A stretch of DNA of 64,000 bases from Musa acuminata AAA Group (lineage: Eukaryota > Streptophyta > Magnoliopsida > Zingiberales > Musaceae). Positions 9,996 to 21,715 of this stretch are shown in pieces. The position numbers and the translations under genes are program-made. Numbering within the stretch: position 1 is the first letter of the stretch; each line of letters begins with the position of its first letter. The notes beneath the pieces were generated by a model that saw only the letters and a list, made by a program, of their open reading frames with translations, searched no databases and was not told the DNA's origin. The DNA lies in the NCBI RefSeq assembly GCF_036884655.1, contig NC_088348.1, positions 21,517,001 through 21,581,000 of the forward strand, read 5' to 3'.

Positions 9996-11538
9996 ATGGC
10001 TTACTCCGGCATATATAAGGGTCATTCTATCACATGTCCACCCATGTTTAATGGGTCGGATTATACTTATTGGAAGACTCGTATAAGGATCTTCCTCATT
10101 TCCATGGATTTTGAGCTTTGGACTATTGTCAAAAATGGATTTTAAAAATCTTCTCTTCCGATAAGCGAATGGAATGAATCGGAGAAGAAGGTTTTTGCTT
10201 TAAACACAAAGGCTATGAATGCCTTGTTTTATGCACTAGACAAAACTGAATTTAATCGTGTTTCAATTTGTGATTCGGCTTTTGATATTTGGAGAACTCT
10301 TGAGGTCACTCATGAAGGCACTAGCCAAATGAAAGAGTCCAAAATCAACATCCTTGTGCACTCTTACGAACTTTTCCGAATGAAACCAAGTGAGTCCATC
10401 GGAGACATGGACACCCGGTTCACGGATGTCATCAATGGACTCAAAGCTCTTGGTAAAGATTTTACTAACTTTGAACTAGTAACTAAAATCTTAAGATCCC
10501 TCCCTAAAAGTTGGGATCCAAAAGTTACGGTCATTCAAGAGGCCAAAGACCTTAAAACATTCCCTCTTGAAGAACTTATTGGGTCTCTAATGACCTACGA
10601 AATGACATGTCAAGCTCATGACGAGCTCGAGAACCCCCTTCCAAAGAACAGGAAGGATATGACACTCACATCACAAGAAGATCACTTGAAGGGAACATCA
10701 AGTGATGAGGACAGTGACAATGACATTGCACTTTTGACTCAAAAATTTAAAAAATATTTAAGAAAGAATAAATTTAAAAATAATATAAAAAATAAATTTG
10801 AACACAAGAAGGACCAAGTGATTTGCTATTAGTGCAAAAAACCGGGATACTACAAGAACGATTATCCTCAAGCCAAAAAGAGAACCTCAAAGAAGAAGGC
10901 GCTCAAGGCAACGTGGGATGATTCAAGCGCGTCCGAAGAAGAGGAGTCCAACACCGAGCAAGTTGCTCATTACACCCTAATGGCTAACAGATTTAATTGA
11001 TGCAGATTTACCATATCATAAATTATTAAATGTCTTCAATGAGTTATTTGATGAATGTAAGACAATTAGTAGAAAATATAAATTGCTAAAAAAGGAGCAT
11101 GATAGTCTCACTTGTAATTTCGATAAATTAAAGACTGAATATCATGATAGTTTAGCTTCATGTATAAAATGTCATGATCTAGAAACTCTCCAAAAGGAGA
11201 ACTTGCTACTTAAGGACACCTTGAAGAAATTCGAGGTTGGTAGCAAGTCTTTGAACATGATCCTTACAAATAAGGGTCGCGTTCCTAAAAGAAGTGGAAT
11301 CGGATTTGTGAGAAGTCCTCACCAAAATCCAACCACCTTCATTAAAGGCTCTGTCTTATATGTTCGGCACCTAAACAATTGTAACTTTTGTTGCAAATAT
11401 GGACATAAAACTTATAAATGTCCATTCAAGAAAATTAGTCCAAACAAACTAATTTGGGTTCCTAAAGGAACTATGATCAATTCTATGCAATATGATGAAC
11501 AAGTCAGATCAGTTTTTAAGGCACCCAAAAGAAAATAG
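9996..11538 (+). pseudogene. gag: Element B gag with coiled-coil extension (broken)
   Basis: ATG 9996 opens a Sirevirus gag (GHSITCPPMFNGSDYTYWKT, then the alpha-helical gag core at 10215-10700). A zinc knuckle follows near 10830 (CY-stop-CKKPGYYKND, with the His and last Cys degraded). A long Lys/Glu-rich coiled-coil region comes at 11030-11260, and a second, better Cys-His cluster at about 11370-11415 (CNFCCKYGHKTYKC). Breaks are TAA at 10143-10145, TAG at 10830-10832 and a frameshift near 11000. The extended gag is typical of Sireviruses. Confidence 0.85.
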
Positions 11539-14500
11539 GTACCTAAAAATAATCCCTTCCTGTAGAAACATACACCATCACAAGCTAGGAGCAAGAGATG
11601 GTATCTCGATAGTGGATGCTCAAGACATATGACTGGAGATCCATCACATTTCTCTATGCTCACTAGCAAAGAAGAAGGGTATGTCACCTTCGGAGACAAC
11701 AACCAAGACAAAATCATTGGCAAGGGAACCATAGGTAACAAATTAAAATTTTCTATTGATGATGTCTTACTAGTTGATGGATTGAAACATAATCTCTTGA
11801 GTGTTAGTCAATTATGCGATAAAGGTTATATCGTTAGATTTGAATAAAATGTGTGTATTATTGAAAAACCAAACCATAACATAACTATGATTGCATTAAA
11901 ACAAAATAATGTCTACACCATCAACCTTGATGAATTAAGTAATGAAATGTGCTTCTCCGCTCTAAATGATGATGCTTGGCTTTGGCATAGGAGACTAGGT
12001 CATGCAAGCATGAAACTAATATCTAAGATCTCATCTGGAGAATTAGTACGAGGAATTCCAAATATAAAGTTTATTAAGGACAAAGTATGCGATGCATGTC
12101 AACTAGGTAAACAAATAAAGACTAGTTTCAAACCAAAAATTCAAATTAGCACCACTAGACCATTACAATTGATTCATTTGGACTTATTTGGATCAATTGA
12201 CATGACAAGTCTAGGAGGAAGTAAATATGCATTTGTAATTGTGGATGACTATACTAGATACACTTGGACCTATTTCTTAGCTCACAAAAGTGATTGTTTC
12301 AGGTGTTTCTTTAAATTTTGTAAACTCACTCAAAACGAAAAAGGCTTCATGATTTCATCAATTCGGAGTGATCACGGTGGCGAATTTCAAAACCATGACT
12401 TTCAAAACTTTTGTGAAGTTAATGGATACAATCACAACTTCTCCACTCCGAGAAATCCTCAACAAAATGGAGTAGTTGAAAGAAAAAATAGAAACCTATA
12501 AGAAATGGCAAGAACGATGTTAAATGAACATAGTCTACCCAAGTATTTTTGGGCCGAAGCCGTGAATACGGCTTGCTACATCATGAATAGGGTTCTAATA
12601 AGACCGTCCCTATCAAAAACTCCCTATGAATTATGGAATAACAAAAAATCAAATGTTTCCTATTTTAAAGTTTTCGGTTGTAAATGCTTTATTTTGAATG
12701 AAAGGGATGCCTTAGGAAAATTTGACGCTAAATCGGATGAAGGCATCTTTCTTGGTTACTCTTCCGTTTCTAAGGCTTTTCGGGTTTTTAATAAAAGAAC
12801 CTTAGTAATAGAGGAATCTATTCATGTAGTTTTTAATGAAATTTTTGATTTAAAGAAAAATGATTTTGATGATGATCTTGGTTTTGATCATTTGAATTTA
12901 AATGAACCCCCTCCTCAAAATAGCAACTTGGATGCACCTTCTTCCGAAATTTCCTTACCCAAGGAATGGAAGTATATAGATGCTCATCCAAAGGAGCTAA
13001 TTATAGGAGATACATCAAAAGGGGTCCAAACTTATTCCTCTTTCAAGAATTTTTGTGCTAACACCACCGTCCTTTCTCAAATCGAACCTAAATGCATTAA
13101 CGAGGCCTTAAAAGATGATTTTTGGGTTATTGCAATACAAGAGGAATTAAATCAATTTGAGAGGAATAAGGTATGGAAGCTTGTTCCTAGACCTAGTGAC
13201 CATTTAGTCATTGGTACTAAATGGGTCTTTAGAAACAAGTAAGACGAAAATGATATCGTGGTTAGAAACAAGGCTAGATTAGTGGCCAAAGGTTTCAACC
13301 AAGAAGAAGGTATCGACTACGAAGAAACCTTTGCTCCTGTGGCAAGATTAGAAGCCATTAGGATGCTCCTTGCCTATGCTAGTAGTAATAATTTCAAACT
13401 GTTTCAAATGGATATCAAAAGTGTCTTCTTGAATGGTTTTATTTCCGAAGAAGTATATGTCGAACAACCTCTCGGATTTGAAAATTCTCTTCTTCCTAAT
13501 CATGTATTCAAATTGACTAAGGCTTTCTATGGCTTGAAACAATCTCCTAGAGCTTGGTATGAAAGGCTTAGTTCCTTTCTTATTTTAAATAATTTTACCA
13601 AAGGCAAGGTTGATACTACATTGTTTATCAAATATTTTGAAAATAATTTTCTTATTGTGCAAATTTATGTTGACGATATTATTTTTGGCTCTTCGGATGA
13701 ATCACTATGTGAATCATTTACCAAAAGTATGAGTCATGAATTTGAAATGAGTTTAATGGGTGAATTAACTTTCTTTTTAGGATTACAAATCAAACAACTT
13801 AGTGATGGTATATTTCTTAACCAATCTAAATATACATTAGAATTGTTAAAACGATTTAACATGGATAATTCAAAAACAATAAACACCCCTATGAGTACTT
13901 CGACTAAGTTAGATATGGATGAAAATAGTGAAAATTTCGATCAAAAAACATATAGGGGAATGATAGGTAGTCTACTCTACCTCACCGCGACTAGACCGGA
14001 TATTATGTTTAGTGTAGGACTTTGCGCTAGGTTTCAATCTAATCCTAAATTATCTCATCTTAAGAGTGTTAAAAGAATATTTAGGTATCTTAAAGGAACT
14101 CCAAATCTAGGATTGTGGTATCCAAAATCTAAAAAATTCGATTTAATAGCTTATGCTGATGCCGATTTTGGCAAATGCAGGATAGATAGAAAAAGTACAT
14201 CCGGAACATGCCAATTTTTAGGACATGCACTTGTTTCTTGGACTTCCAAGAAACAAAATTCAGTTGCACTATCTACGACGGAAGCCGAATACATTGCTGC
14301 AAGTGCATGCTGTGCACAAGTTGTTTAGATGAAAAATACATTAGAAGACTATGGAATTTACTTCAAAAACGTTCCCATAAAATGTGATAATACTAGTGCC
14401 ATATGTCTTACTAAAAATCCAATTCGGCACTCTAGAACTAAGCACATCGACGTTAGGCATCATTTCATACGCGATCATGTCCTTAACAATAATGTTGTTC

Positions 14501-14610
14501 TAGAATTCATTGACACAAAGCATCAATTAGCAGATATATTTACAAAAGCATTGAATGAAGACCAATTTGAATTCATTAGAAGGGAATTAGGTATGTTAAA
14601 TTGTCCCTAA
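11539..14610 (+). pseudogene. pol: Element B pol: protease, integrase, reverse transcriptase, RNase H (broken)
   Basis: Protease motif WYLDSGCSRHMTG lies at about 11598. The integrase HHCC finger (HRRLGHAS...CDACQLGK) and catalytic core lie at 11985-12560: DLFGS, the SDHGGEF motif and NPQQNGVVERKN. Reverse transcriptase spans about 13250-14000 with the YVDD active site, and RNase H spans 14150-14610 with YADADFG and STTEAEY. It ends in TAA at 14608-14610. In-frame stops lie at about 11536, 11845, 12499, 13240 and 14326. Most are what C-to-T or G-to-A change would make of CAA, CAG or TGG codons. Confidence 0.9.
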
Positions 14611-15557
14611 GAATAAACTTGTTTGAATGGAATTTCCGTAAAGTTTTTCACTCTCTCTTCGTTCCTCGGTGGATTTGATCCTTCTCTTTCGATTCTAAAT
14701 AATATGTTAAATTACCTTATCCTCTCTTGAGTCAAACACCGCTCCCATCTTATCAAGATTTTATGATATTTTGTGAATCTCGAAATTGATTTTGATGGCT
14801 TGATTATGAGTTTCAAGTTGACAATTTGAATTTAAATGAGTTTGTATTCGAATTATGATCTTGACTTATTGGAGTTACTACTTGAAATTTTTTTTTAATC
14901 GCAATCTCTTCTTTGTACACCTACAATTTTTGTTATTTATTGAAAGAAGAGATTTGATAAAATGGATGACTGCTGAATTTTCTTTTAAGATGAACTCTGC
15001 GTAAATATTTTAGCATACTTAATTTTGAATGATGAATTTTTGTATGATCAATGCTGAATTCCTGATGTTATAATCACAAATTATGTGCTTCAAGTCTCAT
15101 TCCCTTTTTATTGATGACAAAGGGGGAGAAGTGATGACTTATACCATTTCGATAGCATGACTTAATGAAAATGTCTTATGCGCATTGATAACATGACTTA
15201 TATGAATTACAAGAGCTTGTATAATACAAATATCTTATATGCCTTGCAAAATCCTTGAGTATATCGCAAGTTTTTAGATTGGTTGATCATATGAAATCAC
15301 GCCTTACATTTATATCATGAAATTCATGTTGAAAATCTTTATCTCCTATCGTAATAAAAATTGACTTTTAAGTTTCGTATTCACTTATGCTTAATGCGAA
15401 TAACGATAAGTTCAACGGTTAGAACTTATCGGTTTATGCTTGAATTCAATGGGATGAAATTCAAGTGTTTTTATCTTCTCATAATATGGCATATAGATAG
15501 GGGGAGTTATGTTTAACTCCGTCATCAATTGATTGTCATCATAAAAAAGGGGGAGAT
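14611..15557 (+). other. Element B 3' non-coding region with multiple polypurine tracts
   Basis: AT-rich and non-coding. Polypurine-tract-like G5 motifs occur three times: about 15119-15131 (AAAGGGGGAGAAG), 15499-15506 (AGGGGGAG) and 15543-15557 (AAAAAAGGGGGAGAT, immediately before the 3' LTR). Repeated tracts of this kind are a recognised Sirevirus feature. The last is the functional primer for plus-strand synthesis by position. Confidence 0.8.
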
Positions 15558-16824
15558 TGTTGAATCTCGGATTTTGATGATAAAATCAATTGATGGGTTA
15601 ATTGATCTAATCCATATTATTGAGTTAAGTGTGCAGGATTAACTACAATAACCAGAAAACATAAAGCAAGAATATCGGAATCAAGTTCAATGGACGTTTA
15701 AGAGTCCGAAGAATCGTCGGAGATGTTGCCGGAACCAACCGAGAAGAAATCGGGAACCTGTCGGAATTTTCGGAAGTTCACCGAAGAGATCGTCGGAGGT
15801 TCACGGAGATCACCGAGAAGGCTCGGCTACTCGTTGAAGTCGTCACAAGATCGGGAGCTTGCTGGGAGTCCGTCGGAAGAAATCTGAGGGCATATCGGAA
15901 GTTCGTCGGAAGTTCGTCGGAAAGCTCGCCGGAACAAGACTCGAAGTTCATGGTTGAAAACTTATTTGGGATATTTTTAGTTATGTAGTTCACATATAAT
16001 TAGGATTAGGATTAAAAGATAATCCTATATCCTGGTTAGGGGCCAACTGGGCCCAAAATTAGACTTAGTTTGGGCTAAATTTAAAGCCCAACCAGTGAAC
16101 CGAAGGGTCTGGCGGTGGCACCGCCCAGCACCCGAGAGCCAGGCGGTGGCACCGCCCAACACCCAAGAGCCAAGCGGTGGCACCGCCAGTCCACTATTAG
16201 TGTTAGACACTGACAGGCGATGGCACCGCCACTGACAAGCGGTGGCACCGCCAACATCGAGAACCAAAGAGAATTCAAATTTTGGAGCCCAAATTTGAAT
16301 CCTCTTGAGGCCTATAAATACCCCTCAATTCTCAACTGAGATTACAACTTTTGTGAGAAACAATAGATTGAGAAAAAGGTCTTAGAGAAGTCTTGTTTTC
16401 AATTTGTTAGAGTGTTCACCTCCTTCTTTCTTGCTGAAAATTTGTAAGAGTGCGAACAGCTTGTAAAAGGTTGTAAGAGGGGTATTTGCCCTTCCCCTTC
16501 AAGAGATTTGCTAGTGGAAGGTGGGAGCCTCATCGAAGAAGGCCTCGCAAGTGGATGTAGGTCATTTGACCGAACCACTTTAAAATTGGCGTGATCTCTG
16601 GTTTGCATTTTCTTATTGCTATGTACATTACTGCAAACCTTCTTACGTGCTTTATTTCCTTATTACCTTTGTTGTACACCTTTACGAACACACATTCAAG
16701 TTAAGCTTTTCAAGTTCGGTTTTTACTGTATCAAAGATTTGTCGAAACCAACGTTTTAATCCGCTGCACTAATTCACCCCCCCCCCCTCTCCCCTCCCCT
16801 CTTAGTGCCGCTCCGATCCTAACA
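15558..16824 (+). repeat. Element B 3' LTR
   Basis: 1,267 bp, starting TGTTGAATCTCGG and ending CCTAACA, followed by the ATAAG target duplication. It differs from the 5' LTR mainly by transitions and by an expanded C/CT tract at about 16778-16800. Confidence 0.95.
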
Positions 16825-16829
16825 ATAAG

Positions 16830-19807
16830 CATGGGTGATATCCATTTAAAGACCAACCTTGGTTGCAAATTGATGCTTAAGGATGTGAGGCATGTGGTTG
16901 ACTTGAGCCTGAATTTAATTTCAATTGGAAGGCTAGATGATGAAGACTATGATAGCAGATTTCACAAAGGGCAATGGAAGTTCAGTAAGGGTTCTCTTGT
17001 TATAGCTAATGGAAAGAAATGTCATACTTTGTACATATTGCAGGCTAAAGCTTATGATGAGCAGTTAAATGCTACAGAAAAAGACTTCAGCATGGAGTTG
17101 TGGTATAGGCGATTGAGACACATGAGCGAGAAGGGGCTACAAGCTCTTTCCAAGAGAGACGTATTACCAGACCTCAGAGATATACATCTGAACCCTTATA
17201 TTGATTATTTGGCAAGTAAACAATATAAAGTTTCATTTTCTAGTCCTACTTTGTCTAGAAAAATGCATGTCTTAGATCGTGTTTATACAGATGTATGTGG
17301 TCCTTTGAGGACAAAAACTTATGGTGGATCTGTTGATGTTCTTGGTATAAGTGGTGCACTTTATTTTATCACTTTTATAGATGATTTTTCCAGGAAAGTT
17401 TGGGCCTATGCTTTGAAGACTAAAGATCAGGTGATTAATGTCTTCAAAGAGTTTCATGCTAGGGTTGAAAGGGAGACAAAAAGGAAATTGAAATGCATAA
17501 GATCAGATAATGGTGGTGAGTATACAGGATTGTTTAATGACTATTGCAGGTCACATGGGATCTAACATGAGATGACAGTTCCTGGTACACCTCAGCATAA
17601 TGGAATTGCAGAGAGGATGAACCGCACTATCATGGAAAAGATCAGATGTATGCTTTCACAGGCCAAGCTACCCAAAAGGTTTTGGGATGAGGCTTTGAGG
17701 ACTATAGTTGATGTGATCAACTTATCACCATGTATAGCCCTAGATGGTGATGTTGTAGAGCATGTATGGTCAGGGAAAGATGTTTCCTACAAGCGTTTGA
17801 GAGTGTTTGGTTGTCGTGCATTTGCACATGTTCCAGATAATGTGAGGTCCAAGCTGGATGGTAAGACTAAAGAATGTATTTTTCTTGGTTACTCACATGA
17901 TCATTTTGGTTACAGGATTTGGGATCCAGAAAAGCAGAAGGTGTTTAGAAGTTGAGATATAGTCTTCTTTGATGATCAAACTTTTGAAGATTTGAAGAAG
18001 AAGGCACCAGCCAATACTTCTGTAGAAGGATTAGCAAATTGTGACCCAATTACTCCTCCAGTATATCAGGGTGATGGGGGAGATGTGCAGGAAGATAGTG
18101 TAGAGCCTGATGTTGATCTACCTGCAGGACATGTTGGGCAAGAAGAAGTTGGAGAGCAACTTCCCGTAGAACTTCAGTTGAGAAGATCTTCTAAACAATG
18201 TCAACCTTCCAAAAGATACTCTACATATGAGTATGTGATGCTTACTAATGCATGTGAACCAGAGAGTTACCAGGAAGCAGTTGAAAGTGAGCAAAAAGAG
18301 AAGTGGTTAGTTGCTATACAGGAAGAGATGGATGCTCTTCAGAAGAACCACACTTATGATTTGGTGCTACTACCAAATGGAATGAAGGCCTTGAAGAACA
18401 AGTAGGTTTTCAGGTTAAAGACTCAAGAATATTATTCTCAACCAAAGTACAAAGCTAAATTGGTTGTAAAAGGCTTTGGTCAAAAGAAAGGTATTGACTT
18501 TGAAGAGATTTTTTCTCCTGTTGTTAAAATATCTTCTATTCGTGTTGCTCTTGGTATTGCTGCTAGCCAGGACTTGGAGGTTGAGCAGTTAGATGTGAAG
18601 ACAGCTTTCCTTCATGGGGATTTGGAGGAGGAAATTTATATGGAGCAACCAGAAGGCTTCAAAGCTAAAGGTAAAGAGAACTTTGTCTGCAAATTGAAAA
18701 AGAGCTTGTATGGGCTAAAGCAAGCTCCAAGACAGTGGTACAGAAAGTTTGATTTATTTATGATAGAAAATGGATACAAAAGAACGGCTTCAGATCATTA
18801 TGTGTATATCAAATGGTTTGGTGAGGATTTTATTATTCTCTTACTTTATGTTGATGACATGCTTATTCTTGGAAAAGATATGTCTAAAATTGACAGATTG
18901 AAGAAGGAACTGAGTGAGTCTTTTGCAATGAAGGACATGGGGCTAGCAAAGCAAATACTAGGTATACAGATTTCCCGTGACAGGGAAAATAAGAAGATTT
19001 GGTTGTCACAGGAGAAATACATCGAGAAGATATTGGAAAGATTCAGTATGAGCAATGCAAAACCAGTTGGTTCTCCTCTTACAGGTCACTTCAAGTTGTG
19101 AACAGAGTCTGTCAAGTGATGAGGAGAAGGAGAAAATTCAAAAGGTTCCTTATGCTTTAGCAGTTGGAAGTTTAATGTATGCAATGGTATGTACGAGGCC
19201 AGACATCGCATATGCAGTTGGTGTTACTAGCAGATTTCTTGCAAATCTAGGCAAAGAGCACTGGGCAGTAGTGAAGTGGATTTTTAGATATCTCAGAGGG
19301 AGCTCTAAGGTTTGTTTAAGCTTTGGAGGTGGACCACATGTGTTGATAGGTTACACAAATGCAGATATAGCAAGAGATATAGATACGAGAAAGTCTACTT
19401 CAGGTTATGTACTTACTTTTGCAAGGGGAGCTATGTCATGGCAATCTAGGTTGCAAAGGTGTATTGCTCTCTCCACCACAGAAGCAGAATATATTGCTGC
19501 TATAGAGGTATGCAAAGAAATGTTATGGATGAAAGAATTTTTATAAGAATTGGAGCTGAAACAGAAAAATTATGTAGTGCATTGTGACAGCTAGAGTGTC
19601 ATCTATTTGTGTAAGAACCCAATGTTTCATTCCAAATCAAAGCATATAGATGTCAGATACCAATAGATTCGAAATATATTTGAAGAGAAGCAGTTGCAGC
19701 TTCAAAAAATTCACACAGATAACAACGGAGCAGACATGTTGACAAAAACTTTACCAAAAGAAAGACAGGAGATATGCCGACAGCTGGTCGGTATGGCTTC
19801 ACATTGA
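16830..19807 (+). pseudogene. pol: Element A protease end, integrase, reverse transcriptase, RNase H (broken)
   Basis: This continues the protein interrupted at 8693. Integrase spans 17090-17640: a degraded HHCC finger, VYTDVCGPL, FIDDFSRKVW, IRSDNGGEY and PGTPQHNGIAERMNRT. Reverse transcriptase spans 18460-19090 with a LYVDDML active site. RNase H spans 19130-19700, with DTRKSTSGY and [10 protein letters not shown]. It ends at TGA 19805-19807. Breaks are TAA at 17563, TGA at 17953, TAG at 18403, a frameshift near 19080, TAA at 19544 and further stops near 19590 and 19663. Every stop can be read as CAA, CAG, CGA or TGG changed by one transition. Confidence 0.9.
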
Positions 19808-19837
19808 GGAGTCATGGGACAACCTCCTTTATGGGCT

Positions 19838-19849
19838 GAAGGGGGAGGT
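19838..19849 (+). other. Element A polypurine tract
   Basis: GAAGGGGGAGGT immediately before the 3' LTR; primer for plus-strand DNA synthesis by position. Confidence 0.85.
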
Positions 19850-20454
19850 TGTTGGGCTGGCAGCCCACAAATTCAGCCCATAGTGGGCTTGGGTAGCCCA
19901 CATCTCACCCCCTCTTAACCTAACCCTAATTAACATTAGGGGGGGTGGTAGCTGTGTTTTGGAGGCAGAAAAAGGCATAAATAGGGCAATAACGTGGGAG
20001 AAGAAAAGAGCCACGGGATTCCAAAGAAAAGAAAGAAAACAAGGTAGAAAAGGAAGAGAAAGAAAGGGAAGAAAACAAGGACAACGTAGAGAAGTTGTTC
20101 TCAATCATCTAGCAGTGTTCTCATCTCAGGTTAGATCAAATCTATAGTAGACTCTTGCTATAATTACTTGGGGAGGTTTTAGATATCGTGGACAGTGACG
20201 TGATCCTTATATCCCAGTTGTTCTCTTGTGATTATTACTAGGGTTTAGGGCAAGAGATTGAGATTTGTATATTCATTATTCTCATAGTGGATTATCTCTA
20301 GTTTGCCCTATGATTTTTACCCTTTACATTGAAGGGGTTTTCCACGTATATCTTGGTGTTCTATTTGATTGTGGTTCCATTTAATTCCACTGCGTATTAT
20401 GATCTTTTAGTATTTATTCATATACAAAGATTATTTCTGTTTTTATCCCCATCA
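19850..20454 (+). repeat. Element A 3' LTR
   Basis: 605 bp, starting TGTTGGGCTGGCAG and ending CCCCATCA; about 93% identical to 7042-7647 by hand count. Confidence 0.95.
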
Positions 20455-20962
20455 CAGCCACCATCATGGCATGATGCATTTGCAATACTATCAACTTGAA
20501 GGTGCGACCACGACACAATGGTCTTGAAGTTGTTGTGCTTACATGACAAGACCCTTGTCGAATGATTTAACCTTGAAGTTGTTGTGATTATATATGATTT
20601 CCATATAGTATTTTTGTTCGGCCCCTCCTAGTGCTGGTTTGTTAGTGGTGGTCAACCTACCATGACAAAGTTGACTTATCTTTAAAAGTTGAATACCTAT
20701 GGAGAATGACAATTGATAGTTCCTTCCCATCTGATCCTATAAAAGTACACAATGAATGTTCTTGATAAGGTTTATTTGATGCTTAAGTAAATAAGATAAA
20801 AAAAAGAGTCTAGTTTGAAAATTTCAATGATTATTACACACCACAAGATGCCCTCTTTTTGGATGTCATGCTGAGTAGGAACACTTAGGTGGCACTACGT
20901 CATTGCCATATCGACTAGGCTCTTATGACCCATTAGGTAACAATAAGTGTCAGTGTCGAGCC
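20455..20962. other. Intergenic DNA between elements A and C
   Basis: No gene seen. The segment 20862-20930 resembles 5255-5345, so this is probably the right half of the same old repeat that flanks element A on the left. Confidence 0.5.
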
Positions 20963-21543
20963 TGATGCGGTCTGCACCTGTTTAAGCCGTGGCGTCGAGG
21001 TCGTCGCGGCTTGGTTCGGGTCCGGAAGGCCGTGATCTCCGTGGGGGCGTTCCTCGGGGTCTCCCGGCGGTCGAGCACGGTGGTTCGGGTCGGGAGGTCG
21101 GGTCGGTAGTTCGGATCGGTGGGTCGGGTCGGTAGTTCGGGTCGGTGGGTCGGGTCGGGAGGAAGCTCCGTCGCAGCGCCTGGAAGAGTCGACCCCGTTT
21201 GGCACATGCACAAAGGTCGGGCCGGGAGCCAGGCCCGACCCCTCCGACGGCCAAGTTAGCGATGTGGAGGGGGTTTAGGAGGAGGAAAAGCCTCCGTGTG
21301 TTGAGTGTGTCCCCCCCCCCCCCCCCCCCATTCCTCTTAGCATGCGAGGGTATTTATAGGGGAGGTTTGATGTTACCTGACGTAGCTGTTTGCAGGGCAG
21401 GACTGTACCTTTGGTGGCGTCTGACATTGCCACTGGGGCTGCGTGGGAGGCCGAGCTGCTGCAGGGTATGGCGAGCCTCGGGCAGTGTGTCACTCAGGGG
21501 GATGCTGTCATGGCGTGTCACATCACCATTTTTGCCCCTATCA
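20963..21543 (-). repeat. Element C 3' LTR (left copy)
   Basis: 581 bp. Plus-strand text starts TGATGCGGTCTGCACC and ends GCCCCTATCA. It contains a GGTCGG-rich repeat zone at about 21085-21160, a 19-base C-run at about 21311-21329, and TATAAATA on the minus strand at 21351-21358. Confidence 0.95.
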
Positions 21544-21545
21544 TA

Positions 21546-21556
21546 TGCCCCCCCCC
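21546..21556 (-). other. Element C candidate polypurine tract
   Basis: On the minus strand a run of ten or so G residues followed by CATA ends just before the left LTR, where the polypurine tract of a minus-strand element is expected. It is less regular than in elements A, B and D. Confidence 0.5.
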
Positions 21557-21715
21557 GAAAGGAACTATGCGTCGGTTTTTGCATGCAGGGAGTCCGATGC
21601 ATGGCTTCTTACTTCAGGTGGGCTGTTCATGCGGATCCGAGGGGCATGACGCAGACGGGCCGGTCGCGCGAACGCGTCTCGAGCAGCACGAAGCCGAGGA
21701 GCATAAGGCAGGTTG

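Larger units (their letters stand above)
8694..16824 (+). mobile_element. Element B: Sirevirus (SIRE/Maximus copia lineage) nested in element A
   Basis: 8,131 bp, with LTRs of 1,250 and 1,267 bp. It is flanked by a perfect 5-bp target duplication ATAAG (8689-8693 and 16825-16829) that interrupts element A's protease. It encodes gag with a coiled-coil-rich C-terminal extension, a zinc knuckle, protease, integrase, reverse transcriptase and RNase H. About 950 bp of non-coding DNA with repeated polypurine tracts follows, then the 3' LTR. That layout and the wording of the domains mark the Sirevirus group. By hand I count about 40-45 LTR differences in 1,250 bp, fewer per base than in element A, as nesting requires. 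Several coding stops make it defective. Confidence 0.95.
7042..20454 (+). mobile_element. Element A: Ty1/copia retrotransposon, Tork (Tnt1-like) lineage, split by element B
   Basis: This is a full-length LTR retrotransposon of about 5.3 kb once the 8.1-kb nested element B is removed. It has two 605-606 bp LTRs (TG...CA), an initiator-Met tRNA primer-binding site, gag, protease, integrase, reverse transcriptase and RNase H in copia order, and a polypurine tract before the 3' LTR. The flanks CAGTC (7037-7041) and CAGCC (20455-20459) fit a 5-bp target duplication with one later change. The wording of the protein motifs is close to Tnt1-94-type polyproteins. By hand I count about 40 differences between the LTRs, nearly all transitions. 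The coding region has several stops and frameshifts, so it is no longer autonomous. Confidence 0.95.
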
